A DNA stretch of 64,000 bases from Aphidius gifuensis (taxonomy: Eukaryota; Arthropoda; Insecta; Hymenoptera; Braconidae): the NCBI RefSeq assembly GCF_014905175.1, contig NC_057790.1, positions 14,038,469 through 14,102,468 of the forward strand. The letters run 5' to 3'. The first letter of the stretch is position 1; each line of letters opens with the position of its first letter. Position numbers and translations under genes: made by a program. Positions 30,000 through 41,590 of this stretch are shown here, piece by piece. Under the pieces are notes generated by a model. That model was not told where the DNA came from. It saw only the letters and a program-made list of their open reading frames with translations, and did no database searches.

Positions 30000-30653
30000 G
30001 AAGGAATATTCTTTCACCGACGGGAATAGCATAATCTCTTGTTTGTTTCAGAGAATAGCGTGCCAAACTCTCATGCCAAAGGTCCGAGTTCAAATCCCGG
30101 TTAGGGAAAATATTTTTTTTCCATTAATAATAATAATAACACGAGATGGCGTCTTTTAAAAACCAAAGATGACATTTAAAAAAATCCAATATGGCGTCTT
30201 GCGAGAAAAAACAAATAGGGCGTTGAAAAAAAAAAAATCCAATATGGCGACAGACGGAAAAAAACAATATGGCGTCGTGTGAAAAATGGGACCCGGGAAT
30301 TTCAAAATTTCAAAAATTTAGAATGGCGTCTTATAGAAAAACCAATATGGCGTCTTATGGAAAACCAATATGGCGTCTTATGAAAAATCGGACCCCCCCC
30401 CCCTGTGGCGATTTGACCTGATTAATTAATTAATCAATCCAATTAATTAATTCAAGGACCCCCTGCAGCGATTTGATCTAATTAATTAATTCGCGGACCC
30501 CCCGGGGAGATTTGATCTAATTAAATTAATTCGCGGACCTCCTGGGACGATATCCGCGGATTCCGCGAAATCAACCGCGGATCACAGCGAGGGGTCGCGG
30601 GTTTCGGGGGGCACAGCGGGGGGGTGGTCCAGAACTGTCCTATATATACTACT
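30000..30653 (-). repeat. Right terminal inverted repeat of the Maverick
   Basis: 654 bp, reverse match of 15,626-16,243. Differences include longer G/C runs near 30,540-30,610 and an extra GCGGATCACAGCGAGGGG segment. It also holds the mirrored tRNA-like block (30,050-30,110) and GACGCCATATTGG units (30,140-30,390). Confidence 0.93.
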
Positions 30654-30659
30654 ATCTTT
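30654..30659. repeat. Right 6-bp target site duplication (ATCTTT)
   Basis: Identical to 15,620-15,625. Confidence 0.95.
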
Positions 30660-30840
30660 TCCTAAAGATAAATAAAATACATGTAATTTAATTTTAAAAA
30701 GATGAAAATGTCAGAGTGAAAGTAGTAGCTAAGGAAAAGATGTGGCTAAGGAATTGAAGTTGCTTGAAACATAATTTTTCTGACTACATTTATTCTATTT
30801 TGCTACATTTTTTCCTATATATATTCAAGAATTATTGATA
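30660..30840. repeat. Remainder of the CTAAGGAAAAGATGTAGC array
   Basis: Continues the array seen at 15,060-15,619 on the other side of the Maverick (AGTAGCTAAGGAAAAGATG at about 30,725). Confidence 0.65.
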
Positions 30841-30879
30841 CATTTAACAGCAACTTATTATTATTCAAACTGTGAATTA

Positions 30880-31212
30880 ATTGACTGCCAAAAACTAACA
30901 GTAAACTACCGTTAAATTATTGGTAAGTCTTTCCGGTATGTCTTGTAATCCACTGGGAGATTACTGGTAGGATTTACTGGTAGAACTAACCATTAATCTA
31001 CCGGTTGATTACTCGTACGACATAACTCAAAGAGTTACTAGTAATCTACCAGTAAGATCTTCCAGTAATCTACTGGTAGATTACTCGTAGAAATTACCGG
31101 TAGTTCCTAGTACTTATCTACCAGTAGACTACTGGTAGGTCTTACTGGTAGTTTTTTGAAAAAAATTACCGGTAGCTACCAGTTGATTACTAGTAGATGG
31201 TTATCTGGAAAG
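30880..31212. repeat. Short TACTGGTAGATTACT repeats, right cluster
   Basis: More than ten degenerate words of the CTACTGGTAGATTACTCGTA/TTACCGGTAG type, partly inverted. Partner of 14,850-14,965. Confidence 0.65.
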
Positions 31213-31789
31213 CCCTCTATGTGTCTTGGTAAAAATATTGTACTTTTATTTTCTGTCTAAATAACCTCTTTAACATTGAAATTCAAATAAAAAAACATCA
31301 GGAATTTCATTTACAAGTAATTTTCGAAATTGATTTTCCAAACAGAAACAGCAAATTGCACCATTTCGTTCCATCGATTCGTGATACTCGAGAGTTGTAC
31401 CATCTCCTTTTAATAATTTGTCATAATTCAAACTGGTCTGGGCCCTCTATTTGTCTAGCTGAAAATATTGTACTATTATTTTTTGTTAGATCAATTCTTT
31501 CAACATTGAATTCAAAAAGAAACATTACAAATTTTATTCACAAGCAATTCTTAAGTTTGATTTTCCGAACACTAAAATGTCCTATTTTGGCCCATCATTT
31601 CATCATAATTCGAACTTGTCTAAGCCCTCAATGTGTCTGGGTAAAATCATTTTACTATTATTTTCTGTCGAAATGACCTCTTCAACAGTGAAATTAGAAA
31701 AAAAACAACACGAATTGTATTTACGAATATTCTTTAAGTTTGCATTTCCAAACAGCAAATGTACCCTTTTGTTCCATCAATTTATGACA
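31213..31789. repeat. Tandem array of an approximately 180-230-bp unit
   Basis: CCCTCTATGTGTCTKGGTA recurs at 31,213, 31,443 and 31,625, followed by TATTATTTTCTGTC and by TTCCAAACAGCAAAT. A single related unit is at 5200-5390. The open frames inside have no motifs. Confidence 0.65.
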
Positions 31790-32690
31790 CTGTAAAAAAT
31801 TTTTTCTTGTTTTTAAAGATAATCATTTTGGAAAAAATTAACTTCCGGTTAAAAAAAAAAGTTTCTAAAAAAAAAAATTTCAGTCTCAGTGAAAAAATAA
31901 AATCTTTTATTTTGAAAATAGTATCTTTCCAATGAAGTCAACAAAATGTTGCTTAAAAATAAAATTTATATTCAGGTAAGTGAGTGTTCCTTTCTTTTAA
32001 AAATTCAAAATACTAAAAGACAAAAAATTAATTTTTTTTAAAAAAAACTTGTAATTTTTAAAAACTAACTTTTGCGAGTTGAATTGAAACAAAAGTATCT
32101 CAAATAATAGATGAACATATTTCAAGTCAAAAATAACAGAAATTCGGTTTGAGATAAAATACTTTTGAATAACAGTCAATATGATTTGAGCTCAAAAATT
32201 ATACATTTTTAGATGAATGACTTTCGTGAGTTGAATTGAAACAAAAGTATCTCAAGTAATAGATAAAAATATTTCAAATAAAAAATAACAGAAATTCGAT
32301 TCGAGATAAAATACTTTTGAATAACAGTCAATATGATTTGCGCTTAAAAATTATACATTTTTAAATAAATAACTTTTGTGAGTTGAATTGAAACAAAAGT
32401 ATCTCAAATAATAGATGAAAATTGTTTCAAGTCAAAATTAATATAAATTTTATTCAAGATAAATGACAATTAAGTAACAGTCAGTATTGTTTGGGGTTAA
32501 AAAATGATAAATTTTTAAATGAATGACTTTTTCGAGTTGAATCGAAAAAAAAGTATTTTGAATAATAGACAAAATTGTATTAAGTAAAAAATAACGAAAG
32601 ACTAATTTAAAATAAAAAAACTTTTTAATAAAATTTAATAATGTTTTGGTATGAAAATTATGAATATTTAATTGAATGCTGAATGTTGAA
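31789..32690. repeat. CACTGTAAAA terminus followed by four units of about 152 bp
   Basis: Starts CACTGTAAAAAATTTTTTC at 31,789, like the foldback at 5709. GAGTTGAATTGAAACAAAAG recurs at 32,076, 32,228, 32,380 and, diverged, at 32,534. No coding content. The opposite terminus is not identified. Confidence 0.7.
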
Positions 32691-33097
32691 TGTTATATGA
32701 TTACTACTTTAATAATCAAAAGAAAAACATTTAATAAAGCTGATCAAAAATAAAATCTTTCAAGAGTCATTTAAAAGCTAAATAATGTGAAGAACGTTGA
32801 TATAAAAGAATTTAGAACCAGAAACATAATTTAAGAGTGTAGACAAACTGAATTATTGACAGAAACATAAAATCATTTTTTATTTTTAATATAAATTTTT
32901 TTAATTGTTATTCGAGAAAATATAATTAAAAAGAATTTTTATTATTATTATTAATTACTTAATAAGTATTATATATTATACGGATATAATGAAGATAAAA
33001 ATATTGTGTTTAATTTTTTTTTTCAAAATTCATCGTTTAATTTTTGATTTAAACTAAATTTATAATTATTGTACTTATTACTTTTTTTTTTTTTGAA
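32691..33097. other. AT-rich spacer
   Basis: No ORF or repeat recognised. Confidence 0.4.
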
Positions 33098-34521
33098 GTG
33101 AAACTTCTTTACGGAGGGTAGCAAAAAACTTCGAGGCCCTGCTAGCGTTACGCGCTCGCGTTTACTCTCTGTCACACGCTCTCCTATACTCTCTGTCACG
33201 TATACTCTTTCTGGTATACTCTCTCTGGTATACTCTCTCTGGCATACGCTCGGCCACAAGCGGATAAACTCGGAACGTCAGCTGCTATGTGTGTATGCGT
33301 GAGCGACTTTTTTTTTTTTATTTAAATATTATTAAACAGTTCAACTGAGTTTAATACTTAAATAATTGATTTTCAAAAAAAATTCATTTAAACGTATTAA
33401 GCAATAGTTATCTCGCGGGTTTAAAGAATCATTATTATAATAACAATAAAATTATTATAAATATATATAAATGATGATAATTCTAACAACAATAATTTTG
33501 ATAATATCACCAATTATTCACAATAGTATTGATATTAATAATAATATCTATGATAATAATATTTTGAATATAAATACTAATAATTATCAATATTTATATA
33601 TGAATGTTATTGTCAATGTTATTATTTATATTATTAATATCACTGATATTATTATAAATCGATAATATTATTGTTATTATTACTAATATTATATTGATAT
33701 TATTATTATCGATGATATTTTTGAAATTATTATTTTATTTATACTATGGTTATATATGAATAATATTATTATGAATAATATTATTATGAATAATAATAAC
33801 TCCAATAATATTATGATTAACAATAATATCAATATAATATTAGTAATAATATCGATGGTATCAATTATATTGTCGCATTAAAGAATGAAGTGCCAAAAAC
33901 GTCAATTTTAAAGGAAAAAGGGTGTAAGTGCAAATTTATAAATTTTCGGGTTTTTCATCTAATTTTAATACTTAAAAAAAAAGGGAAAATAGGCGTAACA
34001 ACCTTTGATAAAGGATAAAGGGCGTATGTCCAAGGATTTACGCCTTTTTTCCCGTTATCAAAATAATTTTTGATAAAAGATGAAAGGCATATTTTCAATT
34101 TTATTTGAAATTTATTTAATGGCAGGATTTTTCAAATTATTGATTGTTTACTGATAATTATACATAATTTATTATCAATACGAAAAACATAAAAATAATT
34201 ACAAATCTTCATCTTTTATTGAAAATGATTTTGTGAATAGAAAAAAGGCGTAAGTCCCTGAACATACGCACTTTTTTTTTTCTTAAAATAAAATTGCGTT
34301 ATTAAGGCCTTGAAATTAGATGCAAAGCCCGAAAATTTATAAATTCGCACTCACGCCCTTTTTCTTTTAGAAAAAAAAAATTCCTAAAAATGGCACTTAC
34401 GCCCTTCTTCCATTAATGTGACGATATAAATAATAAAATTTATAATAATAATATTCGAAATATAAATACTAATAATTATTATTAACTAATAATATTTATA
34501 TTCGAATATTGTTGTCAGGAT

Positions 34522-34552
<31 letters not shown>

Positions 34553-34597
34553 ATTCAGCGTGACATGAAACTACTCTGATAGAAGTTTCACTTCCCC
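33098..34597. mobile_element. GAAGTGAAACTTCT-ended element of about 1.5 kb
   Basis: The left end GAAGTGAAACTTCTTTACGG (33,098) mirrors AGAAGTTTCACTTC (34,584-34,597). Just inside the left end is a run of (TG)TATACTCTCTCTGG repeats (33,160-33,245). The middle is (AT)n with AATAATATT words and holds a second, foldback MITE (33,868-34,431). No transposase. A lone terminus of the same kind is at 59,165. Confidence 0.65.
33868..34431. mobile_element. Foldback MITE, copy 1
   Basis: The left end TATTGTCGCATTAAAGAATG mirrors the right end CTTCTTCCATTAATGTGACG. The inverted arms contain GGGCGTAAGTCC, GGCGTAACAACCTTTGATA and AAATTTATAAATT. Related to the longer element around 53,150-56,930. Confidence 0.7.
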
Positions 34598-34727
34598 CGC
34601 GCGTACTCGCAACACGCTATTTTTTTTTTTTTCTAGTTATAAACATAATTTCTAAAATTTACTTTTTTATTTCAAAATAACGTGTAATAATATATTTTTA
34701 ATTTTTTATGTGATTTTTTTCTATCTT

Positions 34728-35712
34728 TTAATTTTTGTCTTTATCTTGTTTGATATTATCATTTTTGTTTGTTTCAGCATTAGATTTACTTTTATTTTCT
34801 TCTATATTTAATGATTCATTCTCAATATTTATTTCTTCTTGATTTGATGCTTTTTCTTTTGTTTGGTTATTTGCATTATTTTTTGTTTCAGCAATAGATT
34901 TACTTTTATTTTCTTCTATATTTATTATTTCATTCTCAATATTTATTTCTTTTTGATTTGAAGCTTTTTCTTTTGTTTGGTCATTTGCAAATTTTTGTAA
35001 ATCAATTACTATTCCACTCGCTACGGGATCTATTGGAGATGAATTTAATTTATATATGATTTTTCGTATGACTCCCCACAATCCAATGCTTTCAATTGGA
35101 TATGATGTTTCCAAGACAAAAAATGATTTGAATAATATGTCGAAAGCTTATAGTGTGATATAAAAACTTAAATATATTTTACCTTAATTAAAATTGCTAA
35201 GCTTTTTTGACAATCAACAACCGATATTTTTTTTGTTGGTGATATTCTACCACGTGGTGGAATAATGAATGGCATCATACGTAACTTGGCAATCAATTTC
35301 ACAGCTTTGTTTGGAGATTGTTTAATAGATAATTGTGCCTGATCGATTTCCGCCTGCCATTTTTTATTTATTTTTTGGTTTCTGATCGTTAGGAGATTGT
35401 CAATCAGTTCGTTAATGCTGTGGGATGATAAACATTAAAATCCAGATGAATAAGCATTGGTCCTTTTTCAACCTTCGAAACTTGTCCATTTGTTTAGAAA
35501 TTCTTCAACGGTATACAACGATGAGGGTTCCCGTTCATCAACTTTTGTTTTTCTAATTTTTTTGATACTTTTTTGTTCAGCCAATTTATTTTTGTTCAAA
35601 TCTGCTCGACGCAAAGGACAAGTTTGTTTCCAAATGATTTTAAATTCGCTCCAAGGTTTACAGTCAGTATTTTCATTCAAGAATTGAATGTCTTTTAAAA
35701 TTTCTTCGTCAA
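34728..35712 (-). pseudogene. Three 3' exons of a multi-exon insect gene family, degraded
   Basis: Exon a (35,712 to about 35,460) follows the acceptor TTTTTTTAG and encodes VDEEILKDIQFLNENTDC, then PWSEFKIIWKQTCPLRR. Its end is frameshifted near 35,465. Exon b (about 35,420-35,183) encodes KAVKLIAKLRMMPFIIPPRG and ends at a good donor, AAG/GTAAAA. Exon c (about 35,116-34,728) begins ETSYPIESIGLWGVIRK and ends in two copies of a low-complexity repeat (KASNQKEINIENE). Its acceptor lacks AG. The W-x3-K/W-x-T-x4-R and LPPR-type patterns recall a large, unnamed family common in hymenopteran genomes (inferred from memory of its motifs). An upstream exon lies at 42,996-43,194, with a gypsy element between. 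Confidence 0.55.
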
Positions 35713-36103
35713 CTAAAAAAAAAAATAAAAAAGCGTTTTATAAAAGATTTTTTTTTCATCTAAGGAATTTTGAAAGTTTTTGTGATAATTAAAATAAATA
35801 AAAAATTTTATAGATCGTTTGAGATAGCGGACATAATAAAATGTTAATTTTTGTTTTCATGTTACTTTTTTTTTTTTTGAGTATAAAAATATAAATAATT
35901 AAATAATTTAAATAATTCTCAATTCCTATTGTCCTAAATAAAAAAAAAAAGCCTATTTTTCTACGATTTTATACACAATAAAAATTCTCTGGCTACTTTA
36001 TATGTTAACAATTCACATTTTTTTATCTAATTTTTTTCTCTTTCCAAATTTAATTAATATTAATCTTTTTTAAATTTTTCATTTACTTTTTGGCTTTGTC
36101 AAT
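35713..36103. repeat. AT-rich repeat flanking the gypsy unit (left copy)
   Basis: 35,820-36,103 matches 42,540-42,850 (shared words TAATTAAATAATTTAAATAATTC, AAAAATTCTCTRGCTACTTTATATG, CTACTTTTTGGCTT). It ends in the 28-bp segment duplicated at 42,219-42,246. Confidence 0.6.
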
Positions 36104-36740
36104 TGTAACATGACATTTCTGGCAGTTATCTTCCAGACCGCTTGTTACCGCCATTTTACCTGTAAATTGTCCATGGGAAATAAACAAAGCTAAGAACCAA
36201 AAAATCAAACATAATAATAATAATAATTTGTATCAAAATACGTAATAAATAAAATCAGGGGTTTTCAAATCACCTTAAAACCGGAAAAAGGCAAAACACA
36301 ATCTCGCGCTCAGAACACATTTATACCTGGACAAAATACAATCAAACAAATGAATAAAACAACCGAAACAAGCAATCTAGAGGAAAGTCGCAGGGTCGCT
36401 CAGTGTGTGGGTTTTGGTAGAAGGGCCGGATAAAGCCGTTATAATTATTTTACCTGAAAATAATAGTTAATAAATACCTCAAAGTAATAACAAAAGAAAC
36501 ACAATTAATTTATTTTACTTTATATTTATTTATCAAACACAAAAACTCAATTATCAACGTAACTCAAATAGCCAACGTAACTCAAAAATACAAAATAAAC
36601 TAATCCATAATTATCTCAAAAATCCTAATCTAAGGAGGACCGCGTCCAACAAAATATTAATTATTAATTAATAAACAAACTAATTCTAATTATCAAAAGT
36701 ATCAAAAGTATCAAAAGTATTATAATCAGCTCGAGGATCC
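36104..36740 (-). repeat. Left arm: probable 3' LTR of the gypsy pol unit
   Basis: In the minus-strand sense it follows the last ORF and ends ...CATGTTACA, consistent with a TG...CA LTR. It contains CTTTATCCGGCCCTTCTACC. Confidence 0.65.
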
Positions 36741-39700
36741 AGCAAGTAAAGGATCAGTTATTTCAGGTTCCTTTCTGTATGAGGTTGGTTCATACCTGTC
36801 CATCACCTTCCTTACTTCTTGATACATTTCAGTTTTTAAAATTGAGTGACCATGTACTTGATTAAGATCAGCCTCTGATGCAGGTGCCAAAGACTGTGGT
36901 CTTCTAACCACTACTGGTACAATTGGTTCCTCAATTGGTGCATCAACTTGTTTTTTGTGTAAGCTGGCAATTGTTGGCATACCAAATGTCAATCGAGAAT
37001 AGTCTACCTTCTCAACGTTTACTATGCTTGGTTTGACTTTTGAACGGTTATTTACGCTCGAATTTTCAGTGGATGGTTTATATAAATCATTATCAGTTTC
37101 TCGGATTGAAGAATCCAATGATTTGGTTGGATCATCCAAACTAATTGAATCCAAGTTTGGTGTAGTGGCTGCTGGACGAGTGACTGGTTCTTCCAGGTCT
37201 ATTATCTCAATATTCCCAGTCTGTTGTGGTGCTAACTTATTGGTTTGAGTGTCTGGCTCTTCCAGGTCAATCAATTCAACAAGTTTTAGCTGTGTAACTG
37301 GTTCGGATTTTGATTCCCCAGTTTGTTGTGTTGGTACCTCAGCTATTTTAACAGCTGGTTTTTCCAGTTCTGCTGGTTTTGGACCGGTTGGTGCATCAAT
37401 CCTCTCCAATCAAACTTCAGGAATCCCTTGATCTAATTGTACAATCCTAATCCGGCCAGACTTGAGTGATGACGCTTGGTGTGCAATCCAAGGTGCCCCC
37501 AGCTGAATTTGTCTCCATCTTATCCAAGACCTCAGAGATGTAATCATTGTCGGTTAACAAGCTACCCGTATCAGAATGATCCACCATAGTTTCATTAACA
37601 ATTGTTGAATTTATAGCTTCATTAGTTGGTTCATTTACAGCTATATCAGGTGGTGGATTTGCTGAACTTTGTGGTGTCATTGGCTGTTGATAGGCTGCAG
37701 TGAAGGCTGTTGATAAATATGGATTAATACCAGCAACTTGGCCAAGTTCCTGCTGATAGGGCTTTAAGGCATCCAGTAAAATGGATTCCAAAGTCCTGTC
37801 AGTGACAACTGGTGCTGTTGATATATCGAGCTGGTGTTGTTTTCCTTGGTGGTTCTCGGACTTCCGAAGCGTCGCTGTCAGAGTCAAACAGGTTATTTGA
37901 TCTGAATCGTGTTCTTCTTGAGTCTCTAACAGACGACCTGGTGCGTCTGCACGATACAGAAGAGTCACTGCTGGTTCTTCCTGCTGATCTTAACTCCCTC
38001 ATCTATAACATATAAAATAACAGGTAGTTTTCCTGTTTGATTAAATTTTAATTTGGAGCTATCCAAGGTTTAAGATCACTGATAGAGGATTGGCCTAAGA
38101 TCTTCCCTGAAAAGTCCGATAGTTCATAGCGAGTAAGTTTTGTGGTGACAACGAAAGGACCTTCATACTTCTTTACAAGACCAGCTGAATAATGACGAGC
38201 TGCATTGGAAAGAGGATGAGTTTTTCTTAATACTAATTGCGCCACAGAAAATTCTGATTGACGATGATGAGAGTTATAAGATATTGCTTGCCTATCTGAT
38301 GCTTCTTCACGAGCATAAATTAACGCTTGTCTTAGAATATTTAATCGCCTCATCCGCTCATTCCACTTCTTGATTGGGATAGGAACCAGACTGGATTGGC
38401 CTTCTAGTTCGAATCGAAGTGAATTGGGTGGACGAGGTTCCCGACTGGTATTGGCGAATGAAGGTGACGTCAACAAGGAATCATGATAAGCAGTATTAAA
38501 AGCGAATCGAAATTCTGGCAAAGACTGGTCCCAGTCTCGATGGTTACCATCAAGATAGGCTCGGAGCATATTTTCAAGCTTCGGTTCACCCGCTCCACTG
38601 GATCAGCCTGTGGATGATACGGGGGTGTGGTTTGCAGGTTGATTCCTGCCCACGTAGCCAAGGACTTAATCTCTTTATTAACAAACTCAGTACCATTGTC
38701 TGTTATCAATATTCGTGGTGCCCCATGGCTAAATATAATCAGATCTTCTAGTCTTTCCCGGATGACGCGGCCAGTTGCTGCTCACAATGCAGCTAGCTCA
38801 ATGTATTTCGTCATCTGGTCCTGAATGACTAGAAGATATGATCAACCAGCTTTTGATCTAGGTAGAGGTCCCATGATATCAGCAGCTATCAGTGACCATG
38901 GTTCACGTACGATCCTTCTACCCATGAAACCACGAGGTTCAGCTGAATCAGACTTGGTTCGTTGACAAGTTTCACAACGTGATATAAAAGTAGAAATTTC
39001 CCTAAACATATTCGGCCAAAAATATTGCATAGCAACACGCCTATATGTTTTATCTATACCAAAATGACCTTGATGAGGTGGTGTATGACATTCTAGTATT
39101 GCTTCTTCCCGCAATTCCTTTGGTAAGACCAGCGTCCAAGCGGAGAGGTCTTGGAATTCCGTCACGATGAAAGACTGTGGCCGGTGAAAATACAACCGGT
39201 CCTCCACAATCTTCCAGTCAGGATGGCTATCAGGAAAATGCAATACTTTTCGAAATTTCTTGCTATACCAACGGTCTTCAGTGACTGTTGGATCTTGGAC
39301 TAAATTAATTCTGTCGGGTGAACGCGACAGAGCATCTAGTACATGATGATGAGCACCCTTACGATGGACAATCAAAAAGTTATATTGCATAAGTTCTAAA
39401 GACCAACGTGCTAGACGACCAGTTGGATTTCGGAGGTTGTTAAGCCAATGCAAACTCCTGTGGTCAGTTATCACAGTGAATGAGTAGCCCTCCAGATAAC
39501 AACGAAATTTCCGGATAGACCAGATTACAGCCAAGCATTCTTGCTCAGTTACTGAAAAACGTGTTTCTGTGTCATTGTTCTGCTAGCATATGCAATCACC
39601 TTTTCCTCGTCATTAATAGTTTGAGTCAAAACTGCTCCAAGACCAACACTGCTGGCATCCGTTTGAAGGAAGAACGGAGCAGTGAAATCTGGGCAAGCAA

Positions 39701-40740
39701 GAGTTGGTGCCGTGGTGAGTCTAAGTTTTAATTCACGAAAACTGTTGATCTGTGCTTCCCCCCAGATCCAAGGAATATCCTTTTTAGTTAGTCTGGTTAG
39801 GGGCTCTGCCAATGAGGCAAAGTCTGGTATGAACCTGCGGTACCAGGATGCCATGCCGAGAAAACGACGAAGCTGTTTAGTGTTCAACGGTGCTGGATAA
39901 TCCACCACCGCTACGGTTTTCTCTGGATCTACCTGGAGACCGTGTTGATTCACCAAGAAGCCCAAGTATTGGACTTGAGAACAACAGAAATGACTTTTAT
40001 CACGATTGATAGTGAGGTTAGCATTTTTCACGTCATGTAAAACTTGACCTAGCAAAACGAGATGTTCTTCAAATGATTGCGTTACAATGATGATATCGTC
40101 CAAATAGACGAAGACCTTCGGGTAATACCGGTGGCCCAGCAATCGATCTGCCAATTGCTACATCGTCGCGGGACTGTTGGACAATCCGAAGGGCATCCGG
40201 AGGAAGTGGTACAGTCCATACCCGGGTACAATAAATGCCGTAATTTCGCGTGAAGGTGGTGTAAGTGCAACTTGGAAAAATGCCTGACTTAAATCAATGG
40301 TAGTAATATAATGTGCTTGACGAAGATTACTGTTATATCCGGGATTGGATAGGCATCCTTCTTGGTAACGTCATTTACTTTTCTAAAGTCAACACAAAAT
40401 CTATAATTTTCTTTACCCTTTGGTACCAACACCACCGGACTCGCCCACTCGCTTTGAGAAGGTTCAATGATTCTGGATGCCAACATCTTGTCGACCTCCT
40501 GTTTCATCACCGCACACATGGCTGGATTTGCTCTGTGTGGTTTCTGACGTATGGGTGGATATCCACCAACGTCAATGTGGTGCTGAGTCAGGTGAGTGAC
40601 AGGAAATATTAGGTGATGGTGCTTCAGGAAGATTAACAGTCAAAAATTCTTTCCATTTCGATTCTTGATTCGTCTCAAGTGTCCTTAGTCCAAGACAGCG
40701 TATTTTGGTGGCATTGACAGCTGGTGTTTCCTGGGTTATC
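36726..40740 (-). pseudogene. Ty3/gypsy pol (reverse transcriptase, RNase H, integrase), many lesions
   Basis: Order along the minus strand. RT begins near 40,740 with an N-terminal linker (readable to KCSLGLRTLE-like words), then MLASRIIEPSQSEWASPVVL. A frame break follows near 40,290. The YLDD active site is in VFVYLDDIIIVTQSFEEH (40,130). RNase H has its first Asp in FFLQTDASSVGLGAVL, a frame break at about 39,545, TDHRSL and VLDALSRSP. Integrase has an H-H-C-C finger (HQGHFGIDKTYRR to CETCQRTK), first Asp AADIMGPLP, two in-frame stops (38,842 and about 38,783), second Asp ITDNGTEF, Glu in DPVERVNRSL, then a frameshift near 38,575. A low-complexity tail with IDLEEP repeats reaches 36,726. 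Gag and protease are missing. Confidence 0.9.
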
Positions 40741-41590
40741 CCTATGAAACCACAACGTGAGACTGACAGCTAGTCACAATGGCGGTCTGTGCACGGTTAG
40801 CGCAAGAAAACGAATGAGATGTTGGTCGCCGGTTAGCCGGCTTCTTCATCCCTTCTCTGCCGTAAGGCCCGCGCACACGCATTGTAATATCTCCGCCATA
40901 CTGCCAACTAGACGCGCGAGAATTTAAAACTATTAAGGCTACAATAATAAAGTAATAATAAATAAATGTTTAAAAATAATCTATGAGTATCATCGCGTCA
41001 GTAATAATTGAATATGTATTCTAGCAGAGTTTTTAACTAATAATTCGCGAGTTTAATAGATAATATCGCGCTAAAATTAGATGATAAAATTAATTGACAA
41101 AATTTTTACCTAGAATTACTAATTGTTGATATCGCGTCACGTAAATTCATTAAATAAATAATAAGACGGAGTTGTCAACAATATTTTATAATTAACTATT
41201 AATATCGCATCTAGTTAAACCTGACGGAGTTTTTAATAATAATTATCATAAGAATAAAATAACAATAACAAGCAGGTCCCTGTTTGGGCGCCGAAAAGCT
41301 AAGCCACATCAACAATGGTCCGACTCCTCAACTAGCGACATCATCAACATCAAGTCACACTAGAGTAGGGCAAATCCCCCTTTCTTTTCGGTATTAAAAA
41401 TAGATTACAATAATTAATGAGAAAAAAACTCTCTCTCTTGTCTTTGAGACGTCAGACTGACTGGACCTCTGTTTGAACCAGTCGTCTGGCGACGGTGAGT
41501 TTGAGGTTTTTTTTGTATGTTGAACATGGTGGACCAACCACCAGGTGTTACCTTTTGTTTAGCTTTGTTTTTGGATGATCAACTGAAGGC
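40741..41590 (-). other. Gypsy 5' region with gag and protease missing
   Basis: Non-coding. It contains repeated TATCGCG words (41,060-41,210), the primer-binding site, and about 290 bp beyond it that match neither arm. An internal deletion of gag is the simplest explanation. Confidence 0.5.
41276..41292 (-). promoter_or_regulatory. Primer-binding site complementary to tRNA-Lys
   Basis: The plus strand reads GTCCCTGTTTGGGCGCC, close to the 3' end of insect tRNA-Lys (known: GTCCCTGTTCGGGCG plus CCA). On the minus strand it lies upstream of pol, as expected for first-strand priming. No LTR copy adjoins it. Confidence 0.65.

Larger units (their letters stand above)
15626..30653. mobile_element. 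Complete Maverick/Polinton element, 15,028 bp
   Basis: Bounded by long terminal inverted repeats that begin AGTAGTATATATAGGACAG and by perfect ATCTTT duplications. The 5'-AG...CT-3' termini fit the superfamily. Inside lie nearly all hallmark genes: integrase, protein-primed polymerase B, packaging ATPase, adenain-type protease and two jelly-roll capsid proteins, plus a phospholipase-domain protein, a DUF8207-like protein, an OB-like protein and an exonuclease-like protein. At least five genes carry frameshifts, so this copy cannot move or make particles by itself. The intact ends and target duplication argue for a fairly recent insertion. Confidence 0.97.

Noticed and set aside
15626..30653. 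Considered an integrated exogenous virus (virophage, adenovirus-like or bracovirus) rather than a transposon
   Set aside because: The long TIRs, 6-bp target duplication, retroviral-type integrase and gene order are those of an arthropod Maverick/Polinton. No genes specific to those virus groups were seen.
33471..33665. 64-codon Ile/Asn-rich plus frame
   Set aside because: It is a translation of an (AAT/ATT) low-complexity tract.
36726..38002. Considered an envelope gene downstream of the gypsy integrase
   Set aside because: No signal peptide, transmembrane helix or furin-like site. The frames are low-complexity and broken, so no env call.
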